Shown here: positions 7,353 to 16,458 of the stretch, piece by piece
How positions within the stretch are numbered: position 1 is the stretch's first letter
How the letters are laid out: each line of letters opens with the position of its first letter
DNA from: Alistipes_A hominis
Lineage (GTDB): Bacteria; Bacteroidota; Bacteroidia; Bacteroidales; Rikenellaceae
Length of the DNA: 64,000 nucleotides
NCBI RefSeq assembly: GCF_014288115.1
Contig: NZ_JACOOK010000001.1
Location: forward strand, 186,001-250,000
Direction of reading: 5' to 3'
Position numbers and translations under genes: made by a program
Notes under the pieces: generated by a model
Told to the model about the DNA's origin: nothing
Database searches by the model: none
Seen by the model: the letters and a program-made list of their open reading frames with translations, nothing else

Positions 7353-9325
7353 TATTTTGATGACATTGATTTTTGGAACATGAATAAAAGTTTATCTTTT
7401 TCGTTCATGCGGATATTATCAGAATAATCGCCTTTTGTTATTTGATACCCGCATGGCTTGACCATAAAAACGCCTAAGCCCTTAGTGTATGAACTTACTT
7501 CTGAGGCGTAGTCTTTACTTGTATTTAATGGAACTTTCCCTTTAATATGACACCACTCATTATTGCAACTGATGTCTTCAATCTCAGACATCATTTTTTG
7601 CAAATCTGTAATAGCTTTGGAACTTGCCGCTTGGGGTATCTGCAACTCAAAATAGAGCATCGGTTCGAGAATGTCCACACCTGACTGTTGCAAGGCCAGC
7701 CTGAAGACATAAGGGGTCAGCTGTCTGAAATCAGCAGGTGTACTTACCGGGCTATAATACTCGGCTTGAGTAAAAGTTACTTTCAGATCAGTCACTTCCC
7801 ATCCATGTAAACCAGATTGGCAAGACATACGAATCCCTTCAAAAACGGCATTTTGAAAAGAATGGTTCAGATAACCATAGGAGATGTCACTTTCGATTTG
7901 CAACCCTGTCCCTAACGGCAAGGGTTCAAGCGTCAGCCCTATTGTGGCCCAGTAAGGGTTGGGTGGCACTTCGATCTGAATAATCTTATTGACCTTTTTT
8001 ACAGGTCGTTCTTTGTAGATAGTCTTGATCTCATCAAAATGGACCTTTACGGAAAATCGTTCTTCCAGCAATGTCTGTATGATTTCCTTTTGTGTCAAAC
8101 CATATAACGAGATTTCCAATTCATCACTATATGAGTTTATGGAAAAGGACAAAGACGGGTCTTCAATCCACAATGTATTCAGAGCGGATATCACCTTGCT
8201 TCTCTCTTCGGACCTGTCTGGCCGGACGGAGGATTTGAGAGCGGGATGCTGATGAGATAACCCTTGAATCAAACAAGGTTTAGTACCTAAATAATCTCCG
8301 ATTCGAAAATCTTCCATATCTTCTACAATCGCGATATCATTGGCCCCCACTTCATCAACATTTATCTCTCTGCCCTGATAAATAGTCTTTAGATTTTTAA
8401 TCTTGATGAATTTTTCCGAATCGTTGATTCTTACAATGTCTCGAAGTCTCAGACTTCCGTCAATTATTTTTAGAAAACTTCTTTTATGTCCTTTGGGGTC
8501 ATGCTCTATCTTATAGAGATAAGCTGAAAGTCTGTTTGAGACTGATTCTGGAGGAAGTATAAAAGAAGAGATGGCGTCCAACAACTCATTGATACCGATA
8601 TTGAACATTGCTGATCCATGTAGTACCGGATAGACTTTGGCTTTTGCCACAAGATCGATTATCGTATTCCAATAATCAGCCGGTGAAATTTCGCTATCCG
8701 CCAAATATCGTTCTAATATATTGTCGTCATGGTTGCATACAAATTCTTTGTATTCTTCCTTTATATATGTTTGGGAGCAAATCGGATAAACCAATCCATC
8801 GACAACAGTTTGCATAAACAGGACATCTTGAGACAGATTTGTTTTTATATCCAGATACAAACGCTCTAAATTCACACCGTCACGGTCAATTTTATTGATA
8901 AATATAATTGTCGGGATTTGCAGTTTTTGTAAAGTATTGAACAGCAACTTTGTTTGCGCTTGTATGCCTTCCTTTGCGGATAAGATGAGGACTGCTCCAT
9001 CAAGCATTTTGAATGTCCGCTCCACTTCCGCAATAAAATCCATGTGTCCCGGAGTGTCAATGATATTGCATTTCACTCCATTCCAGATAATAGATGTCGT
9101 AGAAGCCCGAACAGTAATTCCTCTACGTTTCTCTATATCCATAGAGTCTGTTATGGTGTCACCATTATCCACACGGCCGCACTTTTCCGTTGCTCCACTG
9201 GCAAACAGCAGATTCTCGGTTACGGAAGTTTTTCCTGCATCAATGTGAGCAAGAATTCCTAAATTTATAATATTCATTTGGATTAAGCAATAATATACTA
9301 CAATAGATGCATTGTCGAAACGCAC
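7352..9325 (-). CDS. tetQ: Tet(Q) ribosomal protection protein (tetracycline resistance)
   Basis: This EF-G-like GTPase removes tetracycline from the ribosome. GTPase motifs AHIDAGKT (26-33), DTPGH (90-94) and NKID (144-147) are intact, and the sequence is full length. Two starts are possible. A GTG at 9325 gives 657 residues and has a near-perfect AGGAGG 9 bp upstream. The ATG at 9277 gives the commonly quoted 641 residues. I report the GTG because of the ribosome site. It is the first gene of the tetQ-rteA-rteB operon and is controlled by translational attenuation in the leader at 9326-9411. Confidence 0.98.
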   Translation of the reverse strand: MRFDNASIVVYYCLIQMNIINLGILAHIDAGKTSVTENLLFASGATEKCGRVDNGDTITDSMDIEKRRGITVRASTTSIIWNGVKCNIIDTPGHMDFIAEVERTFKMLDGAVLILSAKEGIQAQTKLLFNTLQKLQIPTIIFINKIDRDGVNLERLYLDIKTNLSQDVLFMQTVVDGLVYPICSQTYIKEEYKEFVCNHDDNILERYLADSEISPADYWNTIIDLVAKAKVYPVLHGSAMFNIGINELLDAISSFILPPESVSNRLSAYLYKIEHDPKGHKRSFLKIIDGSLRLRDIVRINDSEKFIKIKNLKTIYQGREINVDEVGANDIAIVEDMEDFRIGDYLGTKPCLIQGLSHQHPALKSSVRPDRSEERSKVISALNTLWIEDPSLSFSINSYSDELEISLYGLTQKEIIQTLLEERFSVKVHFDEIKTIYKERPVKKVNKIIQIEVPPNPYWATIGLTLEPLPLGTGLQIESDISYGYLNHSFQNAVFEGIRMSCQSGLHGWEVTDLKVTFTQAEYYSPVSTPADFRQLTPYVFRLALQQSGVDILEPMLYFELQIPQAASSKAITDLQKMMSEIEDISCNNEWCHIKGKVPLNTSKDYASEVSSYTKGLGVFMVKPCGYQITKGDYSDNIRMNEKDKLLFMFQKSMSSK

Positions 9326-9411
9326 CTTTTAATACCTCCTCGTAGCATGTGAGAACTACAGGATTACTAACTCGTATTAATATGTATATTATTACTGCCG
9401 CATAACGATTA
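9326..9411 (-). promoter_or_regulatory. tetQ translational attenuator leader with three-codon leader peptide
   Basis: The leader contains ATG CGG CAG TAA (Met-Arg-Gln-stop) at 9392-9403 on the minus strand. Short inverted repeats follow, including AATAT/ATATT and a CCTGTAG...CTACGAGG hairpin that partly buries the AGGAGG ribosome site at 9335-9340. This matches the translational attenuation described for the CTnDOT tetQ operon: a ribosome stalled by tetracycline on the leader peptide would free the ribosome site. Confidence 0.8.
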
Positions 9412-9442
9412 CAAAATTACACAAAAAAATATATCTAACAAA
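9412..9442 (-). promoter_or_regulatory. tetQ operon promoter
   Basis: On the minus strand, TTTG (9439-9442), a 19-bp spacer and TAATTTTG (9412-9419) form a textbook Bacteroidetes -33/-7 promoter. It is the best-formed promoter in the window. Confidence 0.85.
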
Positions 9443-9808
9443 AGTGGGAGGATTTTTTAACTTTTTACCATAGACATTTTATTAGGGAAGCGTAGGTTCA
9501 ACTGGTAAGTACAAATAAGTAGAAATGTTTGAACAACAACGTTTTAGGAAGTTGAAAAAAATCAAGTTTCTCTCTCGGTATAACGTTTATTTTGGCCAAT
9601 ATCTTCTTTAGTTTGGCATTTGAGTATTTCCCATTCGTGTTCTATTTAGCTCCTTATTATGAGTATGTAGCAAGTTGCTTATCAAATTCAGCCTCTTTGA
9701 GGGTCAAATATGGTTTTGCAAATGGTGACTGACAAGACATAAACAAGGTCAGCAGGATTTTTTACATAAATGGACATGAATGTATATAACCTAAAATAAG
9801 AATAAATT
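9443..9808. other. Non-coding AT-rich spacer
   Basis: About 366 bp lie between the tetQ promoter and the inverted-repeat element. I see no open frame with family resemblance and no further clear promoter or repeat. It may be remnant DNA left by earlier insertions. Confidence 0.5.
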
Positions 9809-9913
9809 TTAATAAGGGCTGCCCAAAAAGAAAAAAAATGCAGTTGCCATCCTACAGATACTTGCAGAAAGGATAAAATTTACTTTTAGACCTTTTGGGA
9901 TAGCCCTTATTAA
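9809..9913. mobile_element. 105-bp MITE-like element (or solo IS ends)
   Basis: Terminal inverted repeats of about 22 bp bound 105 bp without coding capacity. TTAATAAGGGCTGCCCAAAA at 9809 pairs with CTTTTGGGATAGCCCTTATT ending at 9913 (about 20 of 22 with one indel). AAGGGCTGTCCCAAAA-like ends are typical of Bacteroidetes insertion sequences, so this may be a small derivative moved by such a transposase. The outer TTAA may be target sequence. As RNA the arms could also act as a two-way terminator between the tetQ operon and the helicase gene. Confidence 0.6.
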
Positions 9914-9936
9914 TACTTCAGATAAAATTCCTAAGG

Positions 9937-12900
9937 TTATATTTTCAATCCTTTGGACCGGGTTTCCTCCTTGGCATACAGCCCCGGATGCCCAGTTATG
10001 GTGTGATTGGCGATAATACTTTCCGATGGATTGCGTATTTGCGGTGATGTATCTTCGGGATATTGCCTGATACCGTTTCGCACACCTTTCGCTTCCGGTT
10101 TGACCTGTTGCCCTTCATGCTCCTTTTCGGTGATTTCGGGTGTAGGCGGCGCAAGTTCCAGCTGTATCTTGCGGTCAAGGGCGGCAAGTTCGGACTTCAA
10201 CTGTTTCAGTTCTTCCTCCTTCTTCCACACCTTGCCTGCTATCTCCTGCAACTGCGGTATCTCACGTTCCAAGACCTCATTCTTCGCTTTATACTGGTCG
10301 ATGATGGAGGGGATTCTCTCAATCGCGTTGAGGAAGTTGCGGGCGGCGGCCAACGGGTCAGCCAGCGCCAGATGCCCGTTGTTGTAGGTGTACTTGTAGT
10401 TCCCCTCGACCACGAAGCGGTTGTCGGTAAACTCCAATCCCTCTTTGAGTATCCTTTCGCTGACCACCTTTATCGGGAAACCGTAAAACTCTCCAACCTG
10501 CGTGTACAACCCTCCGGTCGTGGCATTCTTGGCTATCTCCTGCAAACGCTTTCCGATGACTTTCTCATCGGCGGAATCCACTCCGTCCACCTTTATTATA
10601 TTAAGGTGATTGCCCTCCTTGTCGGTCTGCACCACAGAGAGGAAGCGGTTCCAGTCCTCCGTCATGGCATCTATGAAAGCTGTGTTGTTGCCCAGCTCGC
10701 GGGTCTTCGATTCCAGCTTGAACTCCGAATCACGCTTGCCCTTGTTGAACGACTTGCGTTCCCCTTCGAGCGAGGCGATACGTTTTTCCAGTTTCGCCTT
10801 GTCCAGCAGGTCGGTGTTGCCGGATAGCAACGCCATATATTCCGAGAAGTTCATGCCCGATTTCTCGTCCATTGCCCCCTCGTCGATGGTACGCGCTTCC
10901 ATAGCACCGCTTTTAAGCTGGCTGATGAAAGTCTGCTTGCAGTGCAGGAGGTTGAACTTGTAACTGTCCAGTGATTTTTCCACCGCGTAGATTATTACGT
11001 CCACGTTGTTCCCGGCGAAATGCTTGGCTATCTCGTTGCCTGCTCTAACTCCCCGTCCGTCACGCTGTTGCAGGTCGGACGGTCGCCACGGCGTATCAAG
11101 ATGATGAATTGCCACACACCGTTTCTGTGCGTTCACACCCGTTCCGAGCATGGAGGTGGAGCCGAACAGCACACGCACCGTCCCGGCGTTCATGGCATCT
11201 ATCACCGCCTTCCGAGCCTTGTCGGTCTTGCACTCCTGAATGAAGCGCACCTCGCTTGGCGGTATGCCGTAGTCCTCCGTCAGTTTGCGCTTGATTTCCG
11301 AATAGACGTTCCACCCATCGCCCGGCTGGTAAGTCCCCAAGTCAGAGAAAACGAACTGCGTGCCTTTCTGCGCGTCGTATTTTTGATAATACTCCGCGAT
11401 TATTTTGGCACAGTGGCTCGCCTTGTTGTCGGGGTGGTCTTCGTAATGCGGGTCTATCATGCGCATGTCGAGTGCCATCTTCCGGGCATAGTCCGTGGCG
11501 ATAAGCATCTTCGCCTTTTCCTCCGTTTCCGAAAGCGGCAGTCTGCCCAACAGGGTGGCGTCGCCCGTCTTGGCGAATTGCATCAGCTTCTGTATGAAGT
11601 CCTCCTGCTCCGGCGTGGGCGGTATGTGGTGCAGTATCTCGTTTTTGTTGGGACGGTCCACGCCCACATCCTCCGCCGTGCGGTAGTCCGTGATTTCATT
11701 ATAGAAGGCGGCAAGCTCCGGCACTTTGATGAAGTAGCGGAAACGCTCCTTCTGCACCACGTTGTTCGTCACGTTGAACTCAAAATCCGTTGTCTTCTTG
11801 GCAAATATCGCCGACCACGCATCAAAACATCGAATGTCCTGCCGTTCCAGCTCCTTCGGGCGCAGGTACTTGAACAGCAGGTACAGCTCAGTCAGCGAGT
11901 TGCTGATAGTCGTGCCGGAGAGGAAGGTCGCCCCCAAGTCCTTGCCCGTGCGCTCCTGTATGGTGCGGATAGCAAAGAGCATGTTCAGTGCCTTCTGGCT
12001 TCCCTCGCTGTTCCCCAATCCCGCCACACGGTCGTGGCGCGTGTTGAAAGTCAGATTCTTGAACTGGTGCGATTCATCAATGAAAATGTGGTCGATGCCC
12101 ATCTGCTTGAAGTCCACCACGTCGTCCGTGCGTGACTTTATGGCGTGTTCCACCTTCTCCAATTTCGCTTCAAGGTTATGCTTGCGCTTCTCCAGACCTT
12201 TCAGCATCGCCCGCGATACGTTCTTTCCCTGCTGGCGCAGCACTTCGAGGTTTTCCTCCACCGTGTCAAGCTCCGCTTGCAGGATGCGCTGCTGCAACTC
12301 CGGCGACTGCGGTATCTTGCCGAACTGGTCGTGCGACATAATGACACAATCGTAGTCGTTGTTCTTGATGTTGTTGAAGAAACGCACGCGGTTGGCGGTC
12401 GAAAAGTCTTTCTCCGAAGCGTACAGAATCCTCGCGTTGGGATATGCCGCTTGATAGGTGGCGGCAATCTCCGCAACATTGGCTTTCAGCCCGATAATCA
12501 TCGGCTTGTGCGCCAAGTTCAGACGCTTCATTTCATGCGCGGCGATGCACATTATCAGCGTCTTGCCGGTTCCAACCTCGTGGTCACAAATTCCGCCGCC
12601 GTTCTGTTTCAGCATCCAGACGCAATCCATCTGCGAGGGATAGACGCTCCTGATGCCCCGGCTTGCCAGCCCTTTCAGATTGAGGTCGGGAAAAGTCTGA
12701 TGCGAGCCGTCATACTTCGGGCGCACGAAACAGTTGAACTTGCGGTTATACATCGTCGTCAGCCGCTCCTTGAACTGTGGCGACTGCTCTTCGAGCCATT
12801 CGGAGAAGCCGTTTCGTATCTCGTCAATCTTGGCGTTGGCGAGCTGTATTCCCTCGCTGTCGCGCACCTTGATGTCGTTGCCATGCTCGTCCCTGCCGAT

Positions 12901-15777
12901 GGACTTCATCATGTCGGGACAGGTGTTGTGCAGGGCGTGTTTCAGAAGGTGCATGCCGTCATAGTTACGGTAATACCCCTTCACCAGAAACTCGTCCGTG
13001 ATTTTCATGGTGCGGTAGCCGCACGCCACCGAAAACTCGTCCATGCTTGCAGAGTAGGCGATTTTCACCTCCGTGTCGAACAGCCGGCTCATGTAGGCGG
13101 CATAGACACCCGTCGGAATCCAGCGTTCCCCGAAATTGAAATCAAGGTCTTCAAAAGCGATGCGCGGCGGTTCGGCATCTTTCAGAGCCTCCAACGCCTG
13201 CTTCACCTCCGGCATACGTTCACTTTCGGGGTTTTCGCCCATCCAAGCCTCTATGCGTTCCGCTTTCTCTATCACGTTTCCGGCAATAAAGCGGTCCTTA
13301 ATCTCGTAACCGGTTACGAGCGGATTGTAATAGATGCGCCCTTGCAGGGCTGTGAGCAAATCCTCCGCCGTACTGTCGGTTATCTCCCGCATATAGTCGA
13401 GATCGACAGTGCCGAACTTGTTGAGCGACGCGGACAGTGCTTCTTCGGGTGAGCCGACGTTGGCATGGCTCTCCACGGAGAAGGAAACGGGACGCTCGAA
13501 GATGTCCGCCTTGACAAACTTCCCGTTCTCCGCCCGTTCCAGCGAAAGGATGTCACGCCCGCCCGCGTCCATCATCACTAACTTCACGTTCTGCTTGGCG
13601 TTGAGGTTGCCGTAGCGCATGACAAACTCATCGTAACAGGTGTTTAGATGCTCTCGCCACGGGACATTTGCTTCATGCAGGTTCGATTCATAGCGGTACA
13701 GCCGCTCGTAGGCGTCACGGAGTAAAACATACTGTAACGCCTTCTCCTTCTGGTAGCCTTTCAGGTCGAGCGGCTGGAATGTCGCCCCGTATGGCGTGAT
13801 GTCCTTCAGGTAGCCGATGTTATGACGCCCCCTGTCAGCCACCAGCGACCCTTCGCGCAGGTGCATCTCCGGCGTGCGGTGGTAGGCACGCGGCGAAAGG
13901 TCCACGACTTCTTCCTTCGGCTTCTCCGCTTCGATGTCGGGGAAAAGGGAGGTCGCCACCGCTTCCGGTGGGGTATCTGTAACGGCAGGTGCGGTGACTG
14001 CTTCCGGCTGTGTTTCCTCCTGCCGTGGTTGCTCACGGGGAGTGTCCGGCACGGCTTTCACTTCCATCTTTTCCGCCGCCGCTTGTTTCTCGTTATGCTG
14101 CCTTGCCAGTTCCCGAAGTTCCTTCCTGCGTTCCGGCGTCAAATCCATCATCATCTCGTAGAAGCCGTTGATGGGAGGATTGGTATCCCAGTCCAACGTG
14201 GCATAGATGTCGTCCGGGTCGGCAGGCTTGGCGGTGTTCTCCGTTTTAGCCTCCTTGTTCTCTGTTACAGTCTTAGGGGTGGTAGCCGTCGGCACAGCCG
14301 TAACATTTTGTGTGACATGCACCTGTGGCTTGGGTAGAACGCGCCTTGCCGAGCTTTCCTTTTTCGCCTCCTTTTTCTTTTTGGCGGTTTTCGGTTGTTG
14401 GCTGACTTCTTCCGTCATCCCCCAGAGATCGAGCAAGGATAGCTGCACACCGTCAGAATATTTCGGACGTGGCTCTATCTCCGGCTTTTCCTCTGTGGGT
14501 TGCGGTTTCTCCGTCGGAGTTTCCACCGCCTGCATCGAAGATGTTGTTTCCATCTTTATGGCAGTACGCTCCACCTCCTTTTGAACGGTAACTTTTTCTT
14601 CCGTTCCCGACTGCCGGATTGAACCCGAATACAGACGCATGGCGAGCCTGTAATGGAAATCCTCGTCGAGCATACGGTGCAAATCCCCGGCGATGCCTGC
14701 TGCCTTGCCCTCGTGCAGATAGACCATAGCGGGCTTCCCGTATGGGTCGGTGTCAAGTTTCGCCGTCGTATGCACGATGCGTTCCGGGTGGTGGATGAAA
14801 TAGGCGTTGTCGGTCAGGTCGGTTTTCGTGTCCGTCTGTATTACGGTCATCAGCCGCTCGTCCTGCGACATTTCCTTCTTGCTGAGGTTCTTTTGCAGGA
14901 CAATCAGGTCACTGCCCACTTCTGTCCCCGCGTTGTCCGTGAACAGGTTGTTGGGCAGGCGTATCGCGGATACCAGATCAGCCTTACTGAACAGCTCGTT
15001 ACGCACGGAGGTCTTGGTGCTGTTCAATACCCCTTGCGAGGTGATGAACGCCACGATACCGCCGTCACGCACGGCATCCAGTCCTTTGAGAAAGAAATAG
15101 TTGTGGATGGCTTTCTGGGCGGAGCGTCTGCCGAATGAGTCGCTCCGCTGAAACTCAGGGTCGAACACGGCTATGTCTCCGAACGGAATGTTGGACACCG
15201 CCAAGTCGAAATAATTGTTGAACGGTCTTTCGATTTTCTCAAAACCGCAGGTGCGCGTTTTCTTGCCGGGATAGAGATGCCTCAGGATTGTACCCGTGAG
15301 CAGATCCTTCTCGAAAGCCATCACATCCGCATTGGGGTTGTGCCGCAGCATGGAATCCACGAACACGCCAACCCCCGCCGACGGTTCGAGCATACGGGCG
15401 GGGCGGACGCTGTAATCTGCCAGCACGTCCGCGATGGTGTCGGTTATCTCTTTGGGGGTGTAGAAAGCGGTCAGCACGGACGCTTTCAGCGAATCCACAA
15501 ACCGCTTGTACTCTGTTTCGTCCTTGCTGTTCTCACGGATAAGCCTGTGCAACTCCACTGTCGGGGCGAACAGTTCGAGGTCGGATTTCGCCCACCGGAC
15601 GGCATCCGTCAGTTCCTTTGCAGGGTTGAGGATACATTTCAGACCGCCGAAACCGCAGTACCTTTGAAGTATGGCACGCTCTTCGGTTGTCGCTGTCCTG
15701 TTTTCCCTGTCAAGGATGAATGCCGTCCGTATCGCCTCGATGTTGTCCCGCAGTTTCTGTTTGCGGTTAAACGCCAT
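9937..15777 (-). CDS. Giant N6-DNA methylase-SNF2 helicase fusion of CTnDOT-type elements
   Basis: This 1,946-residue protein carries an N-terminal N6-adenine methylase-like domain. It has SAM motif EPSAGVGVF (131-139), and motif IV reads SNIPFGD (195-201), a variant of NPPY. A Lys/Glu/Pro-rich linker (about 400-640) and a poorly known middle follow. A superfamily-2 helicase then begins with Walker A VGTGKT around 1067-1073 and DESH near 1255, and its later motif is RDGRGVRAGN. A coiled-coil-like C terminus ends the chain. Relatives are conserved in Bacteroidetes conjugative transposons and in large phage and plasmids, where protection from host restriction is often proposed; this is inference here. 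The start overlaps the DUF1896 stop by 11 bp. Confidence 0.9.
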   Translation of the reverse strand: MAFNRKQKLRDNIEAIRTAFILDRENRTATTEERAILQRYCGFGGLKCILNPAKELTDAVRWAKSDLELFAPTVELHRLIRENSKDETEYKRFVDSLKASVLTAFYTPKEITDTIADVLADYSVRPARMLEPSAGVGVFVDSMLRHNPNADVMAFEKDLLTGTILRHLYPGKKTRTCGFEKIERPFNNYFDLAVSNIPFGDIAVFDPEFQRSDSFGRRSAQKAIHNYFFLKGLDAVRDGGIVAFITSQGVLNSTKTSVRNELFSKADLVSAIRLPNNLFTDNAGTEVGSDLIVLQKNLSKKEMSQDERLMTVIQTDTKTDLTDNAYFIHHPERIVHTTAKLDTDPYGKPAMVYLHEGKAAGIAGDLHRMLDEDFHYRLAMRLYSGSIRQSGTEEKVTVQKEVERTAIKMETTSSMQAVETPTEKPQPTEEKPEIEPRPKYSDGVQLSLLDLWGMTEEVSQQPKTAKKKKEAKKESSARRVLPKPQVHVTQNVTAVPTATTPKTVTENKEAKTENTAKPADPDDIYATLDWDTNPPINGFYEMMMDLTPERRKELRELARQHNEKQAAAEKMEVKAVPDTPREQPRQEETQPEAVTAPAVTDTPPEAVATSLFPDIEAEKPKEEVVDLSPRAYHRTPEMHLREGSLVADRGRHNIGYLKDITPYGATFQPLDLKGYQKEKALQYVLLRDAYERLYRYESNLHEANVPWREHLNTCYDEFVMRYGNLNAKQNVKLVMMDAGGRDILSLERAENGKFVKADIFERPVSFSVESHANVGSPEEALSASLNKFGTVDLDYMREITDSTAEDLLTALQGRIYYNPLVTGYEIKDRFIAGNVIEKAERIEAWMGENPESERMPEVKQALEALKDAEPPRIAFEDLDFNFGERWIPTGVYAAYMSRLFDTEVKIAYSASMDEFSVACGYRTMKITDEFLVKGYYRNYDGMHLLKHALHNTCPDMMKSIGRDEHGNDIKVRDSEGIQLANAKIDEIRNGFSEWLEEQSPQFKERLTTMYNRKFNCFVRPKYDGSHQTFPDLNLKGLASRGIRSVYPSQMDCVWMLKQNGGGICDHEVGTGKTLIMCIAAHEMKRLNLAHKPMIIGLKANVAEIAATYQAAYPNARILYASEKDFSTANRVRFFNNIKNNDYDCVIMSHDQFGKIPQSPELQQRILQAELDTVEENLEVLRQQGKNVSRAMLKGLEKRKHNLEAKLEKVEHAIKSRTDDVVDFKQMGIDHIFIDESHQFKNLTFNTRHDRVAGLGNSEGSQKALNMLFAIRTIQERTGKDLGATFLSGTTISNSLTELYLLFKYLRPKELERQDIRCFDAWSAIFAKKTTDFEFNVTNNVVQKERFRYFIKVPELAAFYNEITDYRTAEDVGVDRPNKNEILHHIPPTPEQEDFIQKLMQFAKTGDATLLGRLPLSETEEKAKMLIATDYARKMALDMRMIDPHYEDHPDNKASHCAKIIAEYYQKYDAQKGTQFVFSDLGTYQPGDGWNVYSEIKRKLTEDYGIPPSEVRFIQECKTDKARKAVIDAMNAGTVRVLFGSTSMLGTGVNAQKRCVAIHHLDTPWRPSDLQQRDGRGVRAGNEIAKHFAGNNVDVIIYAVEKSLDSYKFNLLHCKQTFISQLKSGAMEARTIDEGAMDEKSGMNFSEYMALLSGNTDLLDKAKLEKRIASLEGERKSFNKGKRDSEFKLESKTRELGNNTAFIDAMTEDWNRFLSVVQTDKEGNHLNIIKVDGVDSADEKVIGKRLQEIAKNATTGGLYTQVGEFYGFPIKVVSERILKEGLEFTDNRFVVEGNYKYTYNNGHLALADPLAAARNFLNAIERIPSIIDQYKAKNEVLEREIPQLQEIAGKVWKKEEELKQLKSELAALDRKIQLELAPPTPEITEKEHEGQQVKPEAKGVRNGIRQYPEDTSPQIRNPSESIIANHTITGHPGLYAKEETRSKGLKI

Positions 15778-16219
15778 ATTCCCCGATGTAAAGGACGGTT
15801 GCCCCCGTCAGCTCCGTGTAGAGCAGGTCGTAATCGGAAGACAGGGCGAAGTTGTCGTCCGAAAGGTCATAGACGGAGAACACGTTGCCGACAAGCGGCA
15901 TGAGTTTCAGAATAAAGGCTTCTTGTTTCTCTTCCGGCACTTCGTCGAAAAACTCGCTCTCCACGACTTCACGGAGAATGGCGTACCGGGAATAGCGCAG
16001 CCCGCGCAGCAGCGTGTCCATCGCCTGCTCTTGCGCGCCATCGGCGGGATAGCCTTCGAGCCGCGCCTTTTCATACGTTTCGGCGGCACGGTCGGCCCGT
16101 TCCCGTATGAAAGCGGTGTCAGTCGCCTGTTCAAACTTGTTCGTGCGGAGGTAGTCCAGCAGGTACAGACCGTAATAGGAAAAGTCGGTCTGACCCTCGT
16201 TTTTCTTCTTGTTGTTCAT
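15767..16219 (-). CDS. DUF1896 family protein
   Basis: This 150-residue soluble protein of the DUF1896 family is conserved next to the methylase-helicase in CTnDOT-like elements. I chose the ATG at 16219; the frame stays open for 22 codons upstream but that part is AT-rich leader. The sequence is acidic and helical (YGLYLLDYLRTNKF, GLRYSRYAILREVV). Its function is unknown. The 11-bp overlap with the following gene implies coupled translation and perhaps a role with the methylase-helicase. Confidence 0.85.
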   Translation of the reverse strand: MNNKKKNEGQTDFSYYGLYLLDYLRTNKFEQATDTAFIRERADRAAETYEKARLEGYPADGAQEQAMDTLLRGLRYSRYAILREVVESEFFDEVPEEKQEAFILKLMPLVGNVFSVYDLSDDNFALSSDYDLLYTELTGATVLYIGEYGV

Positions 16220-16280
16220 TACTTTGGAGTTTAGTGGATTGATATTTAACGGGATAATTGATTGGAAAAAGGAAGAAAAA

Positions 16281-16305
16281 GGCACTCGGTATCCCTCCGA
16301 GTGCC
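16281..16305 (-). terminator. Hairpin with T-run in the leader of the DUF1896-helicase operon
   Basis: GGCACTCGG and CCGAGTGCC form a perfect 9-bp stem with a 7-nt loop. On the minus strand it is followed by TTTTTCTTCC. It lies between a candidate promoter (16371-16378) and the DUF1896 ATG. It can end transcripts from topB, and it would also intercept transcripts from that promoter, as an attenuator does. Confidence 0.7.
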
Positions 16306-16370
16306 ACCACTAAATCCAAAGTATGAGTGTAATCCGGTATCGAAGAACAATTCATTACTCTGAACAAGTG

Positions 16371-16378
16371 GCAAAGTT
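16371..16378 (-). promoter_or_regulatory. -7 box for the DUF1896-helicase operon
   Basis: The minus strand reads TAACTTTG, a full TAnnTTTG match, 150 bp before the DUF1896 ATG and past the topB stop. The -33 region is not clear. Confidence 0.5.
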
Positions 16379-16458
16379 AGTGCAAATCGAAGACAATACG
16401 AAAAAAACTTGTTTGTTTCTATTGTTGAGATGCAGCCTAACTTATCAAAAGTTAGTGA

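Noticed and set aside
11020..13452. Long plus-strand frames antisense to the methylase-helicase
   Set aside because: They are antisense shadows of a gene with intact SAM and helicase motifs and have low-complexity translations.
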